Positions 1 through 5,547 of a DNA stretch of 6,606 nucleotides are shown piece after piece; position 1 is the first letter of the stretch, and every line of letters starts with the position of its first letter. The notes under the pieces are model-generated. The model saw nothing but the letters and a program-made list of their open reading frames with translations, searched no databases and was not told the DNA's origin. The stretch is taken from NCBI GenBank assembly GCA_030690515.1, contig JAUYGP010000554.1, positions 1-6,606 of the forward strand. Reading direction: 5' to 3'. The translations under genes were made by a program, and so were the position numbers. Source of the DNA: Giesbergeria sp. (GTDB lineage Bacteria > Pseudomonadota > Gammaproteobacteria > Burkholderiales > Burkholderiaceae_C).

Positions 1-129
1 GGCAAGATCGAACGTGGAGAGCACATGCCGACGCTGGCATTGATCCTGGAGATCGCACGGGCATTGGGCCGCAGCGCCAGCGAACTGATGTTGGAAACCG
101 AGGCCCGGTTGCCCAAGAGCGAGGGATGA
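1..129 (+). CDS. XRE-family HTH transcriptional regulator, C-terminal part only
   Basis: Frame 1 is open from the window edge to TGA at 127-129 and encodes 42 residues. It begins GKIERGEHMPTLALILEIAR and continues through ALGRSASELM. The pattern 'KIERGE..PTL..ll.IA.ALg.s..EL' is the second half of the classical Cro/CI (XRE) helix-turn-helix domain: the recognition-helix end, then the last two helices. The N-terminus lies outside the window, so total length and start are unknown. After the HTH only about 12 residues remain (ETEARLPKSEG), so this is probably a small, single-domain DNA-binding regulator. It converges on the DUF2958 gene with a gap of 45 bases, in which I see no good terminator (only a weak TTGGC/GCCAA pair). 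Such regulators on mobile elements commonly control excision or transfer genes, but its target here cannot be told. Confidence 0.88.
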   Translation, partial: GKIERGEHMPTLALILEIARALGRSASELMLETEARLPKSEG

Positions 130-174
130 AGCGATATTGGCCATCCGCACACGCTGACAGCCAACACACTGCGG

Positions 175-522
175 CTACGCCACAATCCGCCCCGCAAGAC
201 GCGCCTCGCGCGCGTAGGCACTCAGCCGCTTCTGCGGGGTGAAGTGCAGGTCGCGTTCCACTGGAAGCCTCAGCCGACCGCGCACAGTCCCAAGTTCTGC
301 CAGACTGACCCAGCCCAACTCGGGATAGCCCAGACCCAGGACGCACAGCCCAAACACATGGTCGTGATCGTCCGGATCCATCTCGGTCAGCAGCCAGGTC
401 GCCCCGGCATCCGGCGTGAACAGCCTGACCACCGGAGCGGGGTCGAAGTTGTCTTGTTCGAGGGAATGACGGCCATTGGCCAGCAGTTGCGCGCATTGTT
501 CGTCCGTGACGAGCTTCGTCAT
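175..522 (-). CDS. DUF2958 domain-containing protein
   Basis: This is a 115-residue cytoplasmic protein without TM segments or signal peptide; the single domain fills the whole chain. Family hallmarks are PVVRLFTPDAGATWLLTEMD (30-49), the FGLC-LGLGYPELG-VSLAEL block (about 57-77), and LPVERDLHF (86-94) followed by L-SAYA near the C-terminus. The ATG at 522 is chosen because AAGGAG lies 6 bases before it (529-534). An in-frame GTG start at 576 would add 18 residues that do not look like the family. DUF2958 proteins are found mainly on ICEs and plasmids of proteobacteria and their biochemical function is not known to me. Here it is the last backbone gene on the minus strand, convergent with the XRE regulator and separated from the next backbone gene (DUF736) by a plus-strand cargo gene. 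It has its own long leader, so it is probably transcribed alone. Confidence 0.92.
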   Translation of the reverse strand: MTKLVTDEQCAQLLANGRHSLEQDNFDPAPVVRLFTPDAGATWLLTEMDPDDHDHVFGLCVLGLGYPELGWVSLAELGTVRGRLRLPVERDLHFTPQKRLSAYAREARLAGRIVA

Positions 523-528
523 GGTCTT

Positions 529-534
529 CTCCTT
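529..534 (-). promoter_or_regulatory. Ribosome binding site of the DUF2958 gene
   Basis: AAGGAG on the minus strand, 6 bases before the ATG at 522. It decides the start in favour of ATG over the upstream in-frame GTG at 576. Confidence 0.85.
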
Positions 535-545
535 GGGAGGAATCA

Positions 546-559
546 GGGCAGGATTGCCC
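546..559 (-). repeat. Small hairpin just upstream of the DUF2958 ribosome binding site
   Basis: On the minus strand GGGCA-ATCC-TGCCC forms a perfect 5-bp stem with a 4-base loop, 11 bases before the Shine-Dalgarno sequence. It is not followed by a T tract, so it does not look like a terminator. It could affect translation start or mRNA stability; function is unproven. Confidence 0.45.
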
Positions 560-622
560 GAGACCGGAAGCAGCACGGCGCAGCGCAGCCGTCACGGTTC
601 GAAGACGGCCGCCAGGACGCCA

Positions 623-637
623 GCGTGCGCAGCACGC
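623..637. repeat. Perfect 6-bp stem-loop GCGTGC/GCACGC
   Basis: GCGTGC-gca-GCACGC with a 3-base loop in the leader of the minus-strand DUF2958 gene. There is no T tract on either side, so a terminator is unlikely; it is one of a series of small hairpins in this leader. Confidence 0.5.
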
Positions 638-714
638 GCAGACCATGACGGCGAGAACGGCGTGCGACGATGAAGGGAACAGCAAGACAGCCCCCACCCC
701 AACCCGGACACCCG

Positions 715-751
715 CTTCGCAAGCGCAGCGCGCAGCACTGCAGGTGCGAAG
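715..751. repeat. 7-bp inverted repeat CTTCGCA/TGCGAAG in the DUF2958 leader
   Basis: Perfect arms at 715-721 and 745-751 enclose 23 bases that are themselves GC-rich and partly self-complementary. Together with its neighbours it suggests a folded leader RNA on the minus strand. Confidence 0.45.
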
Positions 752-819
752 GAGTCAGGGATGGAAGTCCGAAGGGGCAAGACGCCATGGGTGGCTTGAT
801 GCGCAGCACGAGAGCGCGG

Positions 820-834
820 TCCGGCATCGCCGGA
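820..834. repeat. Perfect 6-bp stem-loop TCCGGC/GCCGGA
   Basis: TCCGGC-atc-GCCGGA with a 3-base loop, the most DUF2958-distal hairpin of the leader. No adjoining T tract on either strand. Confidence 0.45.
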
Positions 835-1137
835 GACTCACGGAATAGCGAACCCGGAAAAGCACTTCTACGGAAATCCGCTGAACCGCAATCCCGCTCT
901 GAGACATCCCAGCAAACCAGCAGACCCGCCGAACCACAACGCCGTCTTTGCGACAGAGCGCAATTCAGGAATCAGAGATTCACAAGGTGCACTCGCGGGC
1001 GGGGTTGTGGGCTCAACCGGACGTTCTACCCCTAATCCGCCCGACACGGGCAGTATTACCCTACCTCAGCGGAGTGCGGCCGAAGTAAGCTGGCTACCAA
1101 ACTTCCCCTTCATTCCCGCCATCCATCGCAAGCACCC

Positions 1138-1857
1138 ATGAATCTGGAACTACTGAAATCTGTCGCTCAAGTTGCCGCCCCGGCAGGGATTGCCATCGGA
1201 GTTTTTCTCTATGTCGCGCGTGACGTTGTAGCAAAGAACATCTTTCCGAACCTCACAAAACAACAATCCTTTCGGCTCATCATGTTTGTAGTTTTCGCGG
1301 CATGGACCGTCGCTCTCGCTGCCATCGCCGCTTGGGCCTACGTAGCACTCCCAAGAATGGGAAACGCAACAGCGGCCACCACGCACTACCCTCCCTTTTC
1401 GATGGAGACGTTGAAAAATCTCACATACCGAATCGGAACCGACTCCATCACGTTGCAGGACGGCAAGCGAGAGTTCATTCCTGATCTTGACCACGGAAGT
1501 CACGAGAAAGCAATTGCCGTCCACTTGACGGACCACGCATTCGGAGATCTTGATGACGACGGCAACACCGATGCGATTGCCATTCTTCAGGTGACGGACG
1601 GCGGAACAGGTATCTACTACTATCTCGCAGCCATCTTCAATGACAAAGGAACAGCGAAGCAGTTTGGCAAGGCCTATGTCTTGGGCGATCGGCTTCACTT
1701 CCGCAGCATCTCCGTAAGCGATGGCGAAGTCGCTATGGAACTCATGATGCACGGGTCGAACGACGCCTTGTGCTGCCCGACGCAGTTTCGATCTTTGGAA
1801 TTCAGGGTGAAAGATCGAACCCTCCAGTGCAACACGGAGCCCTGTTCTGAGGTGTAG
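1138..1857 (+). CDS. Two-TM membrane protein with FG-GAP-like DxDxDG and CCPT-motif extracytoplasmic domain
   Basis: The protein has 239 residues. Two membrane segments lie near the N-terminus (about 10-30 and 46-71), joined by a short polar loop containing KNIFPNLTKQQSFRL. This two-helix module resembles an N-terminal unit I remember from varied bacterial proteins (FLLLFR-V--KNIFPKL-type). After a short linker comes a soluble domain: LKNLTYRI (92-99), a DLDDDGNTD loop (137-145) of the DxDxDG calcium-binding type, YYYLAAIFND, LGDRLHFRSISV and CCPT (212-215). That order (DxDGxxD, then GG-G-YYLA, LGDR, CCPT) recurs in a family of secreted or lipoprotein domains of unknown function. A hairpin topology with two helices leaves N- and C-termini on the same side, so the orientation of the domain is uncertain. 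The ATG at 1138 has no good Shine-Dalgarno sequence. The gene is plus-strand, opposite to the backbone genes, and AT-richer in codon choice, which fits acquired cargo. Function is unknown. Confidence 0.82.
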   Translation: MNLELLKSVAQVAAPAGIAIGVFLYVARDVVAKNIFPNLTKQQSFRLIMFVVFAAWTVALAAIAAWAYVALPRMGNATAATTHYPPFSMETLKNLTYRIGTDSITLQDGKREFIPDLDHGSHEKAIAVHLTDHAFGDLDDDGNTDAIAILQVTDGGTGIYYYLAAIFNDKGTAKQFGKAYVLGDRLHFRSISVSDGEVAMELMMHGSNDALCCPTQFRSLEFRVKDRTLQCNTEPCSEV

Positions 1858-1880
1858 CTGACAGACAGCACTGACGAGAG

Positions 1881-1910
1881 AAAGAAGCACTCCGCCGGTA
1901 GGCGGAGTGC
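1881..1910 (-). terminator. Rho-independent terminator of DUF736, possibly bidirectional
   Basis: A perfect 10-bp stem GCACTCCGCC/GGCGGAGTGC with a 4-base loop occupies 1887-1910. On the minus strand it is followed by TTCTTTCTC, a moderately U-rich tail, 10 bases past the DUF736 stop. On the plus strand the same hairpin follows the two-TM gene by 29 bases but lacks a T tract, so termination in that direction would be weaker. Confidence 0.72.
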
Positions 1911-1911
1911 A

Positions 1912-1930
1912 GGGCGACGATCAGTCGCCC
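1912..1930. repeat. 7-bp stem-loop overlapping the DUF736 stop codon
   Basis: GGGCGAC-gatca-GTCGCCC is perfect; the stop codon of DUF736 (1921-1923) lies in the loop. It abuts the terminator hairpin with a single base between them, giving two tandem hairpins at the 3' end of the transcript. Confidence 0.6.
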
Positions 1931-2229
1931 TTGCTGCGCGACCAGATCAGGTTGTGCGCGCCGTCCTCGCCTTCGACCAGGCGAGCATAGAGGGTGGCAG
2001 GGAACGACGGGTCATCAAGGGTCACGGACAGGTAGGGGCGCTCCGCCTTGCTGAGTTTCTTCCACGCCGCGCCGATCTCCAGCCCATTGCCAGCGACGAC
2101 GCGGTAGTCCGGAGCGTTCTCGCTTGCCTTGTCGCTGGGCACGAGCCGGACCTTTACGTTGAGCGTCAGGGTGCGAACCGTGCCGGTGTAGCTGCCGTTC
2201 TGTGCGGTGAAGGTGCCGATGTTGGCCAT
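1921..2229 (-). CDS. DUF736 domain-containing protein
   Basis: This is a 102-residue soluble protein and the whole length is one DUF736 domain. Family hallmarks in order are MANIGTFT at the N-terminus, YTGTVRTLTLNVK-RLVP (14-31), APDYRVVAGNGLEIGAAWKK (39-58), YLSVTLDDPSFPATLYARLV (66-85) and the terminal NLIWSRSKGD. The length is normal for the family (about 100-110). The ATG at 2229 has AAGGA 8 bases before it. DUF736 is typical of ICEs and plasmids of alpha-, beta- and gammaproteobacteria and often lies close to ParB-like, DUF932 and DUF2958 genes, as here; its molecular role is unknown to me. It is preceded by a long palindromic leader and followed by two hairpins, so it is probably a monocistronic unit. 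Confidence 0.95.
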   Translation of the reverse strand: MANIGTFTAQNGSYTGTVRTLTLNVKVRLVPSDKASENAPDYRVVAGNGLEIGAAWKKLSKAERPYLSVTLDDPSFPATLYARLVEGEDGAHNLIWSRSKGD

Positions 2230-2237
2230 GATGAAGT

Positions 2238-2242
2238 CCTTT
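2238..2242 (-). promoter_or_regulatory. Ribosome binding site of DUF736
   Basis: AAGGA on the minus strand, 8 bases before the ATG at 2229; supports that start. Confidence 0.8.
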
Positions 2243-2351
2243 CGAGGTTGTCCAGGTCGCGCCCATCGCGGCCTTGGCGTGATCCGATGGGTGAGGGTCG
2301 GGCGCGCCGCACCCCAGCGAAGCGGGGCCGCAGCGCAGCGAAGGACCGGGA

Positions 2352-2409
2352 GGCCCGAGAAATTTGCCGCGCGAGGAATCCGCGCAGCGGAGGGGAAATT
2401 TGTCGGGCC
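2352..2409. repeat. 14-bp inverted repeat, one mismatch, with GC-rich interior
   Basis: GGCCCGAGAAATTT (2352-2365) is matched by AAATTTGTCGGGCC (2396-2409): 13 of 14 positions pair. The 30 bases between include CCGC/GCGG complementarity, so a long compound stem is possible. The AT-rich AAATTT core in each arm contrasts with the very GC-rich surroundings. Confidence 0.75.
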
Positions 2410-2546
2410 GGACGGTTGCGGCGAACAAGCCCGAGGCGGCGCAAACGAAGTGCAGCGCCGCCGTGCCCGAGCCAGGATTCAACGCAAATACAAGGCTGCT
2501 GTGGGTGTGATCCTGTACCGAAAGGGTTCATGGCCCCGGCACCTGA

Positions 2547-2725
2547 TCACTTCACCGTCGCGCAGCGCTTGCGGCACAGCACCCGAAGCGATTTACGCCA
2601 GCCGTCACCGACGCTCAGGCGCCCAGCAATTCACGTTGCGACAGGTACGGCAGCATGTCCTGCGCACGGCTGCGGGAGAAGGTCACGAAGTCGTCCTGGC
2701 AGTACGGAGGTATGCCCACATCCAC
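2547..2725 (-). pseudogene. Possible gene remnant or small ORF behind the thioesterase
   Basis: On the minus strand, directly past the thioesterase TAG and in the same frame, 37 codons read PVDVGIPPYCQDDFVTFSRS then RAQDMLPYLSQRELLGA and stop at 2615-2617. A GTG at 2725 or 2719 could start it, but there is no clear ribosome site. A second frame, open from about 2630 to TGA at 2547-2549, reads LSVGDGWRKSLRVLCRKRC and then ATVK. The two together look like the C-terminal end of one protein broken by a frameshift. Composition and codon choice look coding-like, but I recognise no family. It could equally be a 36-residue peptide gene or chance reading in GC-rich DNA. Confidence 0.25.
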
Positions 2726-2728
2726 AGG

Positions 2729-3193
2729 CTATCGCGCCATTCCCATGGGCTGATGCTCACGCTGCAGCGCCTCGACCTTGGCCGCGATGCGTGTCTCGAT
2801 GACCGTCCGCTGCACCGCCACCAGCGTGACAGCGGCCTCGCACACGACTTCGTCCGTGTCGCAGGCCTGCACACGGAACGTCGCGCTCCGCTCCCCCATC
2901 CGTTCCAGCCATCCGCGCAGCCGCAGAGAGGATCCTGGCGGGATGGGTCCTCGGTGGTCGATGCAGATCGTGCGGCCCACCACCACTTCAGCCGTATCGA
3001 CATGCTGCTGCATTTCCCGGATGCAGATGGATTCGATCACCGCCACCAAGTAGCCGGTGGCAAGGCATTCAATCAGCCGCTCGGCATAGCCGCTGCCATG
3101 AGGCAGCCGGGCAAAGAGCGATTTCGCCGTCTGGTCCGCCGGTACGGTGTAGGACTCTTCAAAGAATATCTCGCTGACGCCTTGGTGGTTCAT
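2729..3193 (-). CDS. Hotdog-fold thioesterase, fluoroacetyl-CoA thioesterase (FlK)-like
   Basis: The protein has 154 residues, is soluble and forms one domain. The middle fits the FlK-like acyl-CoA thioesterase family: LATGYLVAVIESIC (44-57) holds the central hotdog helix, followed by VGRTICIDHRGPIPPGSSLR (72-91) and the strand RSATFRVQACD. Thr46, Glu54 and His80 sit in the positions of the FlK triad Thr42/Glu50/His76, with the same spacing (8 and 26). This predicts hydrolysis of an acyl-CoA or similar thioester by a homodimer in the cytoplasm; the substrate cannot be deduced, and fluoroacetyl-CoA is only the founding example. The ATG at 3193 is preferred because family similarity begins close behind it, although no good Shine-Dalgarno precedes it; a GTG at 3292 would add 33 dissimilar residues. 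No CoA ligase or dehalogenase neighbours it. The C-terminal tail past about 125 is helical and charged. Confidence 0.85.
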   Translation of the reverse strand: MNHQGVSEIFFEESYTVPADQTAKSLFARLPHGSGYAERLIECLATGYLVAVIESICIREMQQHVDTAEVVVGRTICIDHRGPIPPGSSLRLRGWLERMGERSATFRVQACDTDEVVCEAAVTLVAVQRTVIETRIAAKVEALQREHQPMGMAR

Positions 3194-3318
3194 GGGTTGT
3201 CTGGGTGAGTTGTCACAAGCCAGATCAGCGCAGGATTGCGGGTGATCGGTGCTGGTCGATGCTCCCGTGACCCGCAGACTCGTCCCACCCACCGCAGCGA
3301 ATTCTGGCGTAGCGCGCC

Positions 3319-3334
3319 GCTCTGGTCACAGAGC
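3319..3334. repeat. 6-bp inverted repeat GCTCTG/CAGAGC
   Basis: Perfect arms with the 4-base loop GTCA, first of three successive inverted repeats ahead of the thioesterase. It could be an operator-like site or a small RNA hairpin. Confidence 0.45.
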
Positions 3335-3356
3335 ACTTGGTGCCTGGGAAGTCCCA

Positions 3357-3384
3357 ACGCGCGCGGCAGACCTGCCGCGCGCGT
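3357..3384. repeat. 28-bp palindrome, 13-bp perfect arms
   Basis: ACGCGCGCGGCAG and its exact reverse complement CTGCCGCGCGCGT are separated by only two bases (AC). The arms contain alternating CG/GC runs. No T tract follows on either strand, so it is not a standard terminator. It touches the preceding TGGGA/TCCCA repeat and lies 14 bases from the terminator stem of the ParB-like gene. Such a symmetric site could be bound by a dimeric protein, but no known parS or KorB site is matched. Confidence 0.8.
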
Positions 3385-3395
3385 CGCGCCCATGC

Positions 3396-3424
3396 AAAAA
3401 GCCCCGACCCAACGGCCGGGGCTT
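3396..3424 (-). terminator. Rho-independent terminator of the DUF932/ParB-like unit
   Basis: On the minus strand AAGCCCCG and CGGGGCTT (arms 3417-3424 and 3399-3406) form a GC-rich stem, followed by a run of five T (3400-3396). It begins 6 bases past the ParB-like stop codon. Classic form and position. Confidence 0.92.
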
Positions 3425-3429
3425 CATGC

Positions 3430-5478
3430 TCACGCCACAGCGTGTGCGTCTTCGTGGACCTCCGAATCGGCGCTGCCACTGGTTTCGGCGCTGACATCGG
3501 CATCACCCCCGACCTCGCGCCCCACCTCTGCTTCGAATTCGACAGCCGCTTCCTGGCCCCTGAACATCACCGGCAACCACCCTGTCCCCGCAGCCAGCCG
3601 CTCGGCCTCACTCGCAATCTCTGCCTTCTTGAGCTTGCCCAGCCGGTTCACCTGATCGGGCGCAAACACCTGCACCGCCTCCAGCGCCTTGGCTTTCGAG
3701 ACATGCTCGAAGTAGCCTGCAGCGGTCGGGGTCCACCAGTCGTGCATGTCGAGGTTCACAGCCTGCGCCAGCGCGGTGGCGGGGATTTCTCCCTCCTGCG
3801 AAGCCAGGGCACTGACAGTTGAAGCCACGCACACTGCCAGCAATGAAAGCAGCTCCTGCTGCGGGAAGGTCAGCAGTTCCGCGAACAACGCGTCCGAGTC
3901 GCTGGGCAGACGCTGGGCCCAGGCCCCCCGCACCTTGCGCATGCCCACGGCTGCAGGGGCATCCGCCATGTCGGGCGCATGCAATCCAAGCCCATCCTGG
4001 GGCGTCGCAGAAATGTTGACTGCCGAGTCTCCCGCCCCGTAGCTCTCCACGATCACCCGCAGCGCAAGGCGATGCACCAGGGCCACCAATGCAAGGTGGG
4101 GATGCCGCGCCACCTCGGCCTGCAGCGCCGCCGTGCGGTGCGCACTGAGGCGCTTGGCCAGTTTCTCCGAGATTCCGGACTTGGTGGGCTCGTCGGTGTC
4201 GGTATCCGGGTTGCCGCCCGCCCCGCCCTCCTCCTGCCGCGCCTGTTCCCGCAGGGCTTTGGCCTGTTCCTCGCGCAGGAGGCCACGGTGCACCACCACC
4301 CCGCCCATGTGATCGACCGACACCACAGCACCGGCCAGCGCCACCACGGCGGGCGGGTACTCCACCAGTTGGCGCTCCATGGCCTCCCGTTCATTGCCGA
4401 GTGCGTCCATGGCGTCGTGCAGCGCCTGCGCCTGCTCGTCGGTCATGTCCTCGTTGTCGTCGTCCAGTTGCTCCCGCAGCTTCGCTTGCTGGTCTTCCAG
4501 CTTGGCAATACGCTTGGCCTCAGTCTTGGTGGGTTCCCGGCGTGTGCTGCGCGCCCGTTGGAACTGGTACAGATCGGATGCGGTGGCACGAGGAGCTGCA
4601 TCCACCCAGGCCCAGCCTTCGGCGCGCACCTGCTCGGCCAGCGGGGTGAGCTTGTCCCTCGCCAGGGAGTCCAGCAGCGCACCGTCGGTCAGGAAGATCC
4701 CGTTCTGCTCATCTGCGAACAGGTCGCGCCGGACGCCACCGCCCGCCTGTTCGTAGGCCTCCAGTCCGACAAATCGCGCCACCGCATCACGGCTCGCGTC
4801 GACTTCTTCACTGGTCAGGTGATCGCGCAGCGCGTCCGGTCTGCGCTGCCATTGCGGTGATTCGTAGAAAGCCGCCTCCTGCGCCGCATGGTCGTCGGTG
4901 ATGGCCAGCGCCATCAACTGCTCCAGCGTCACGGCCTGTGTTCCGAAGTCCACCAGCAGCCGGGGCGAGACGTTGGCAAGTTTCAGGCGCCGCTGCACTA
5001 CCAACGGCGTCACACCGAAATCCGCAGCGATGTCCTCCACGGGCCGGCCTTCGGCCACGAGGTCTTTCCAAGCGAACAGTTCTTCGATGGGCGACATAGC
5101 CTCACGCTGGACGTTCTCGGTCAGGCTCACGGTGCGGGCCGCATCGTCCTGCACCAGCAGGCAATAGACCTCATGGCCCTTCACCAGCTTGCGGCGCTTG
5201 ACCAGCAGTTTGAGCGCTGCAAGGCGCCGCCGTCCGGCCACCACTTCGTAATACTCGCCATCGGGTGCGGCCACCACGGTGAGGTTTTGCAGCAGGCCCA
5301 CACGGGCGATGCTCGATGCGAGTTCGGGAATCGACGTGCCGCCGCTCTTGCGCACGTTGCGGCTGGAGGGCCGCAGCCTGGACAGCGGGATCAGCAGCAG
5401 TTCCTGCGAAGCCGCCATGGCGGCGGCGGTGCTGCCCGTGGCGATGGCGTTGGTTTCTTGAAAGGTAGCGGTGTTCAT
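3430..5478 (-). CDS. Long ParB/RepB/Spo0J-type protein
   Basis: The protein has 682 residues. The ParB N-domain spans about 28-125: LIPLSRLRPSSRNVRK, the GLLQNLTVV strand (61-69), AGRRRLAALK (81-90, the G-x-RRR box that contacts CTP in ParB CTPases) and LTENVQRE (119-126). A helix-turn-helix region follows (about 127-200, core EDIAADFGVTPLVVQRRLKL). A charged, probably coiled-coil stretch lies at 315-372. A long C-terminal region (about 440-640) is mostly helical and ends in an acidic tail. Chromosomal ParB is about 280-300 residues; this long form is typical of plasmids and ICEs, beside DUF932, DUF736 and DUF2958. ATG at 5478 is chosen for AGGAG 7 bases upstream; TTG at 5511 is less likely. 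DUF932 lies 96 bases upstream on the same strand, so co-transcription is likely. It probably binds DNA; partition is unproven because no ParA is present here. Transcriptional or entry-exclusion-type control are alternatives. Confidence 0.94.
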   Translation of the reverse strand: MNTATFQETNAIATGSTAAAMAASQELLLIPLSRLRPSSRNVRKSGGTSIPELASSIARVGLLQNLTVVAAPDGEYYEVVAGRRRLAALKLLVKRRKLVKGHEVYCLLVQDDAARTVSLTENVQREAMSPIEELFAWKDLVAEGRPVEDIAADFGVTPLVVQRRLKLANVSPRLLVDFGTQAVTLEQLMALAITDDHAAQEAAFYESPQWQRRPDALRDHLTSEEVDASRDAVARFVGLEAYEQAGGGVRRDLFADEQNGIFLTDGALLDSLARDKLTPLAEQVRAEGWAWVDAAPRATASDLYQFQRARSTRREPTKTEAKRIAKLEDQQAKLREQLDDDNEDMTDEQAQALHDAMDALGNEREAMERQLVEYPPAVVALAGAVVSVDHMGGVVVHRGLLREEQAKALREQARQEEGGAGGNPDTDTDEPTKSGISEKLAKRLSAHRTAALQAEVARHPHLALVALVHRLALRVIVESYGAGDSAVNISATPQDGLGLHAPDMADAPAAVGMRKVRGAWAQRLPSDSDALFAELLTFPQQELLSLLAVCVASTVSALASQEGEIPATALAQAVNLDMHDWWTPTAAGYFEHVSKAKALEAVQVFAPDQVNRLGKLKKAEIASEAERLAAGTGWLPVMFRGQEAAVEFEAEVGREVGGDADVSAETSGSADSEVHEDAHAVA

Positions 5479-5485
5479 GATGAAG

Positions 5486-5490
5486 CTCCT
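5486..5490 (-). promoter_or_regulatory. Ribosome binding site of the ParB-like gene
   Basis: AGGAG on the minus strand, 7 bases before the ATG at 5478; decides the start against the upstream TTG at 5511. Confidence 0.88.
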
Positions 5491-5547
5491 ATCGGTCAAA
5501 GAAAGGGACAAGGAAAAAAAGGGAAGCGAGAAAAACCAGGCATGTAG

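Larger units (their letters stand above)
523..1137. other. 615 bp gene-free divergent leader region between DUF2958 and the two-TM gene
   Basis: No reading frame here resembles a known family. The DUF2958-proximal part (about 546-834) is rich in short perfect inverted repeats: GGGCA/TGCCC (546-559), GCGTGC-gca-GCACGC (623-637), CTTCGCA/TGCGAAG (arms 715-721 and 745-751) and TCCGGC-atc-GCCGGA (820-834). That is what a structured 5' untranslated region of the minus-strand gene would look like. The part from about 840 to 1137 is less GC-rich and less structured and probably carries the promoters. I see no convincing -35/-10 pair on either strand; TATTAC (plus, about 1053) and TAATAC (minus, same place) are the only -10-like hexamers noted. 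The region lies between two divergently transcribed genes. Confidence 0.5.
2230..2546 (-). other. GC-rich palindromic leader of DUF736
   Basis: About 300 bases without a credible gene. The stretch 2311-2410 is dense in repeats. CCCC-a-GC-gaa-GC-GGGG (2312-2327) is a hairpin with a bulged A. CAGCGAAG occurs twice, 21 bp apart (2315 and 2336). GAAATTTG occurs twice (2359 and 2395). A 14-bp inverted repeat is listed separately. No clear promoter was found, although a transcript start must lie here or in the remnant region to its right if DUF736 is monocistronic. The compact repeat structure suggests a folded leader RNA or a protein-binding region. Confidence 0.5.
3194..3395. other. Inverted-repeat-rich spacer between the ParB-like gene and the thioesterase
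   Basis: About 200 bases with no convincing gene. It must hold whatever promotes the minus-strand thioesterase, unless the ParB-like transcript reads through its terminator. I find no clear -35/-10 pair and no ribosome site in front of the ATG. Three inverted repeats follow each other: GCTCTG-gtca-CAGAGC (3319-3334), TGGGA-ag-TCCCA (3345-3356) and the 28-bp palindrome at 3357-3384. Confidence 0.5.

Noticed and set aside
1000..1035. tRNA-like look (GGTTG/CAACC pair near TTCTACCCC)
   Set aside because: No acceptor stem, no T-loop consensus and no anticodon arm of the right spacing could be assembled.
1150..1890. 246-codon minus-strand open frame opposite the two-TM gene
   Set aside because: The plus-strand frame has two good membrane segments and the DxDxDG/CCPT domain; the minus-strand product has no coherent features.
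1954..2802. 282-codon open frame on the plus strand
   Set aside because: Antisense to DUF736 and across the repeat-rich leader; composition is dominated by Arg, Pro and Ala and no domain is seen.
2207..3208. 333-codon open frame on the plus strand
   Set aside because: It runs antisense to DUF736's start, the palindromic leader and the thioesterase. The protein is Arg/His-rich with no recognisable family, and it is a typical opposite-strand artefact of high-GC coding DNA.
3979..5547. Long plus-strand open frames (293 and 219 codons) opposite the ParB-like gene
   Set aside because: They mirror the codon structure of the clearly recognised ParB-like gene, have no ribosome sites and no family resemblance.
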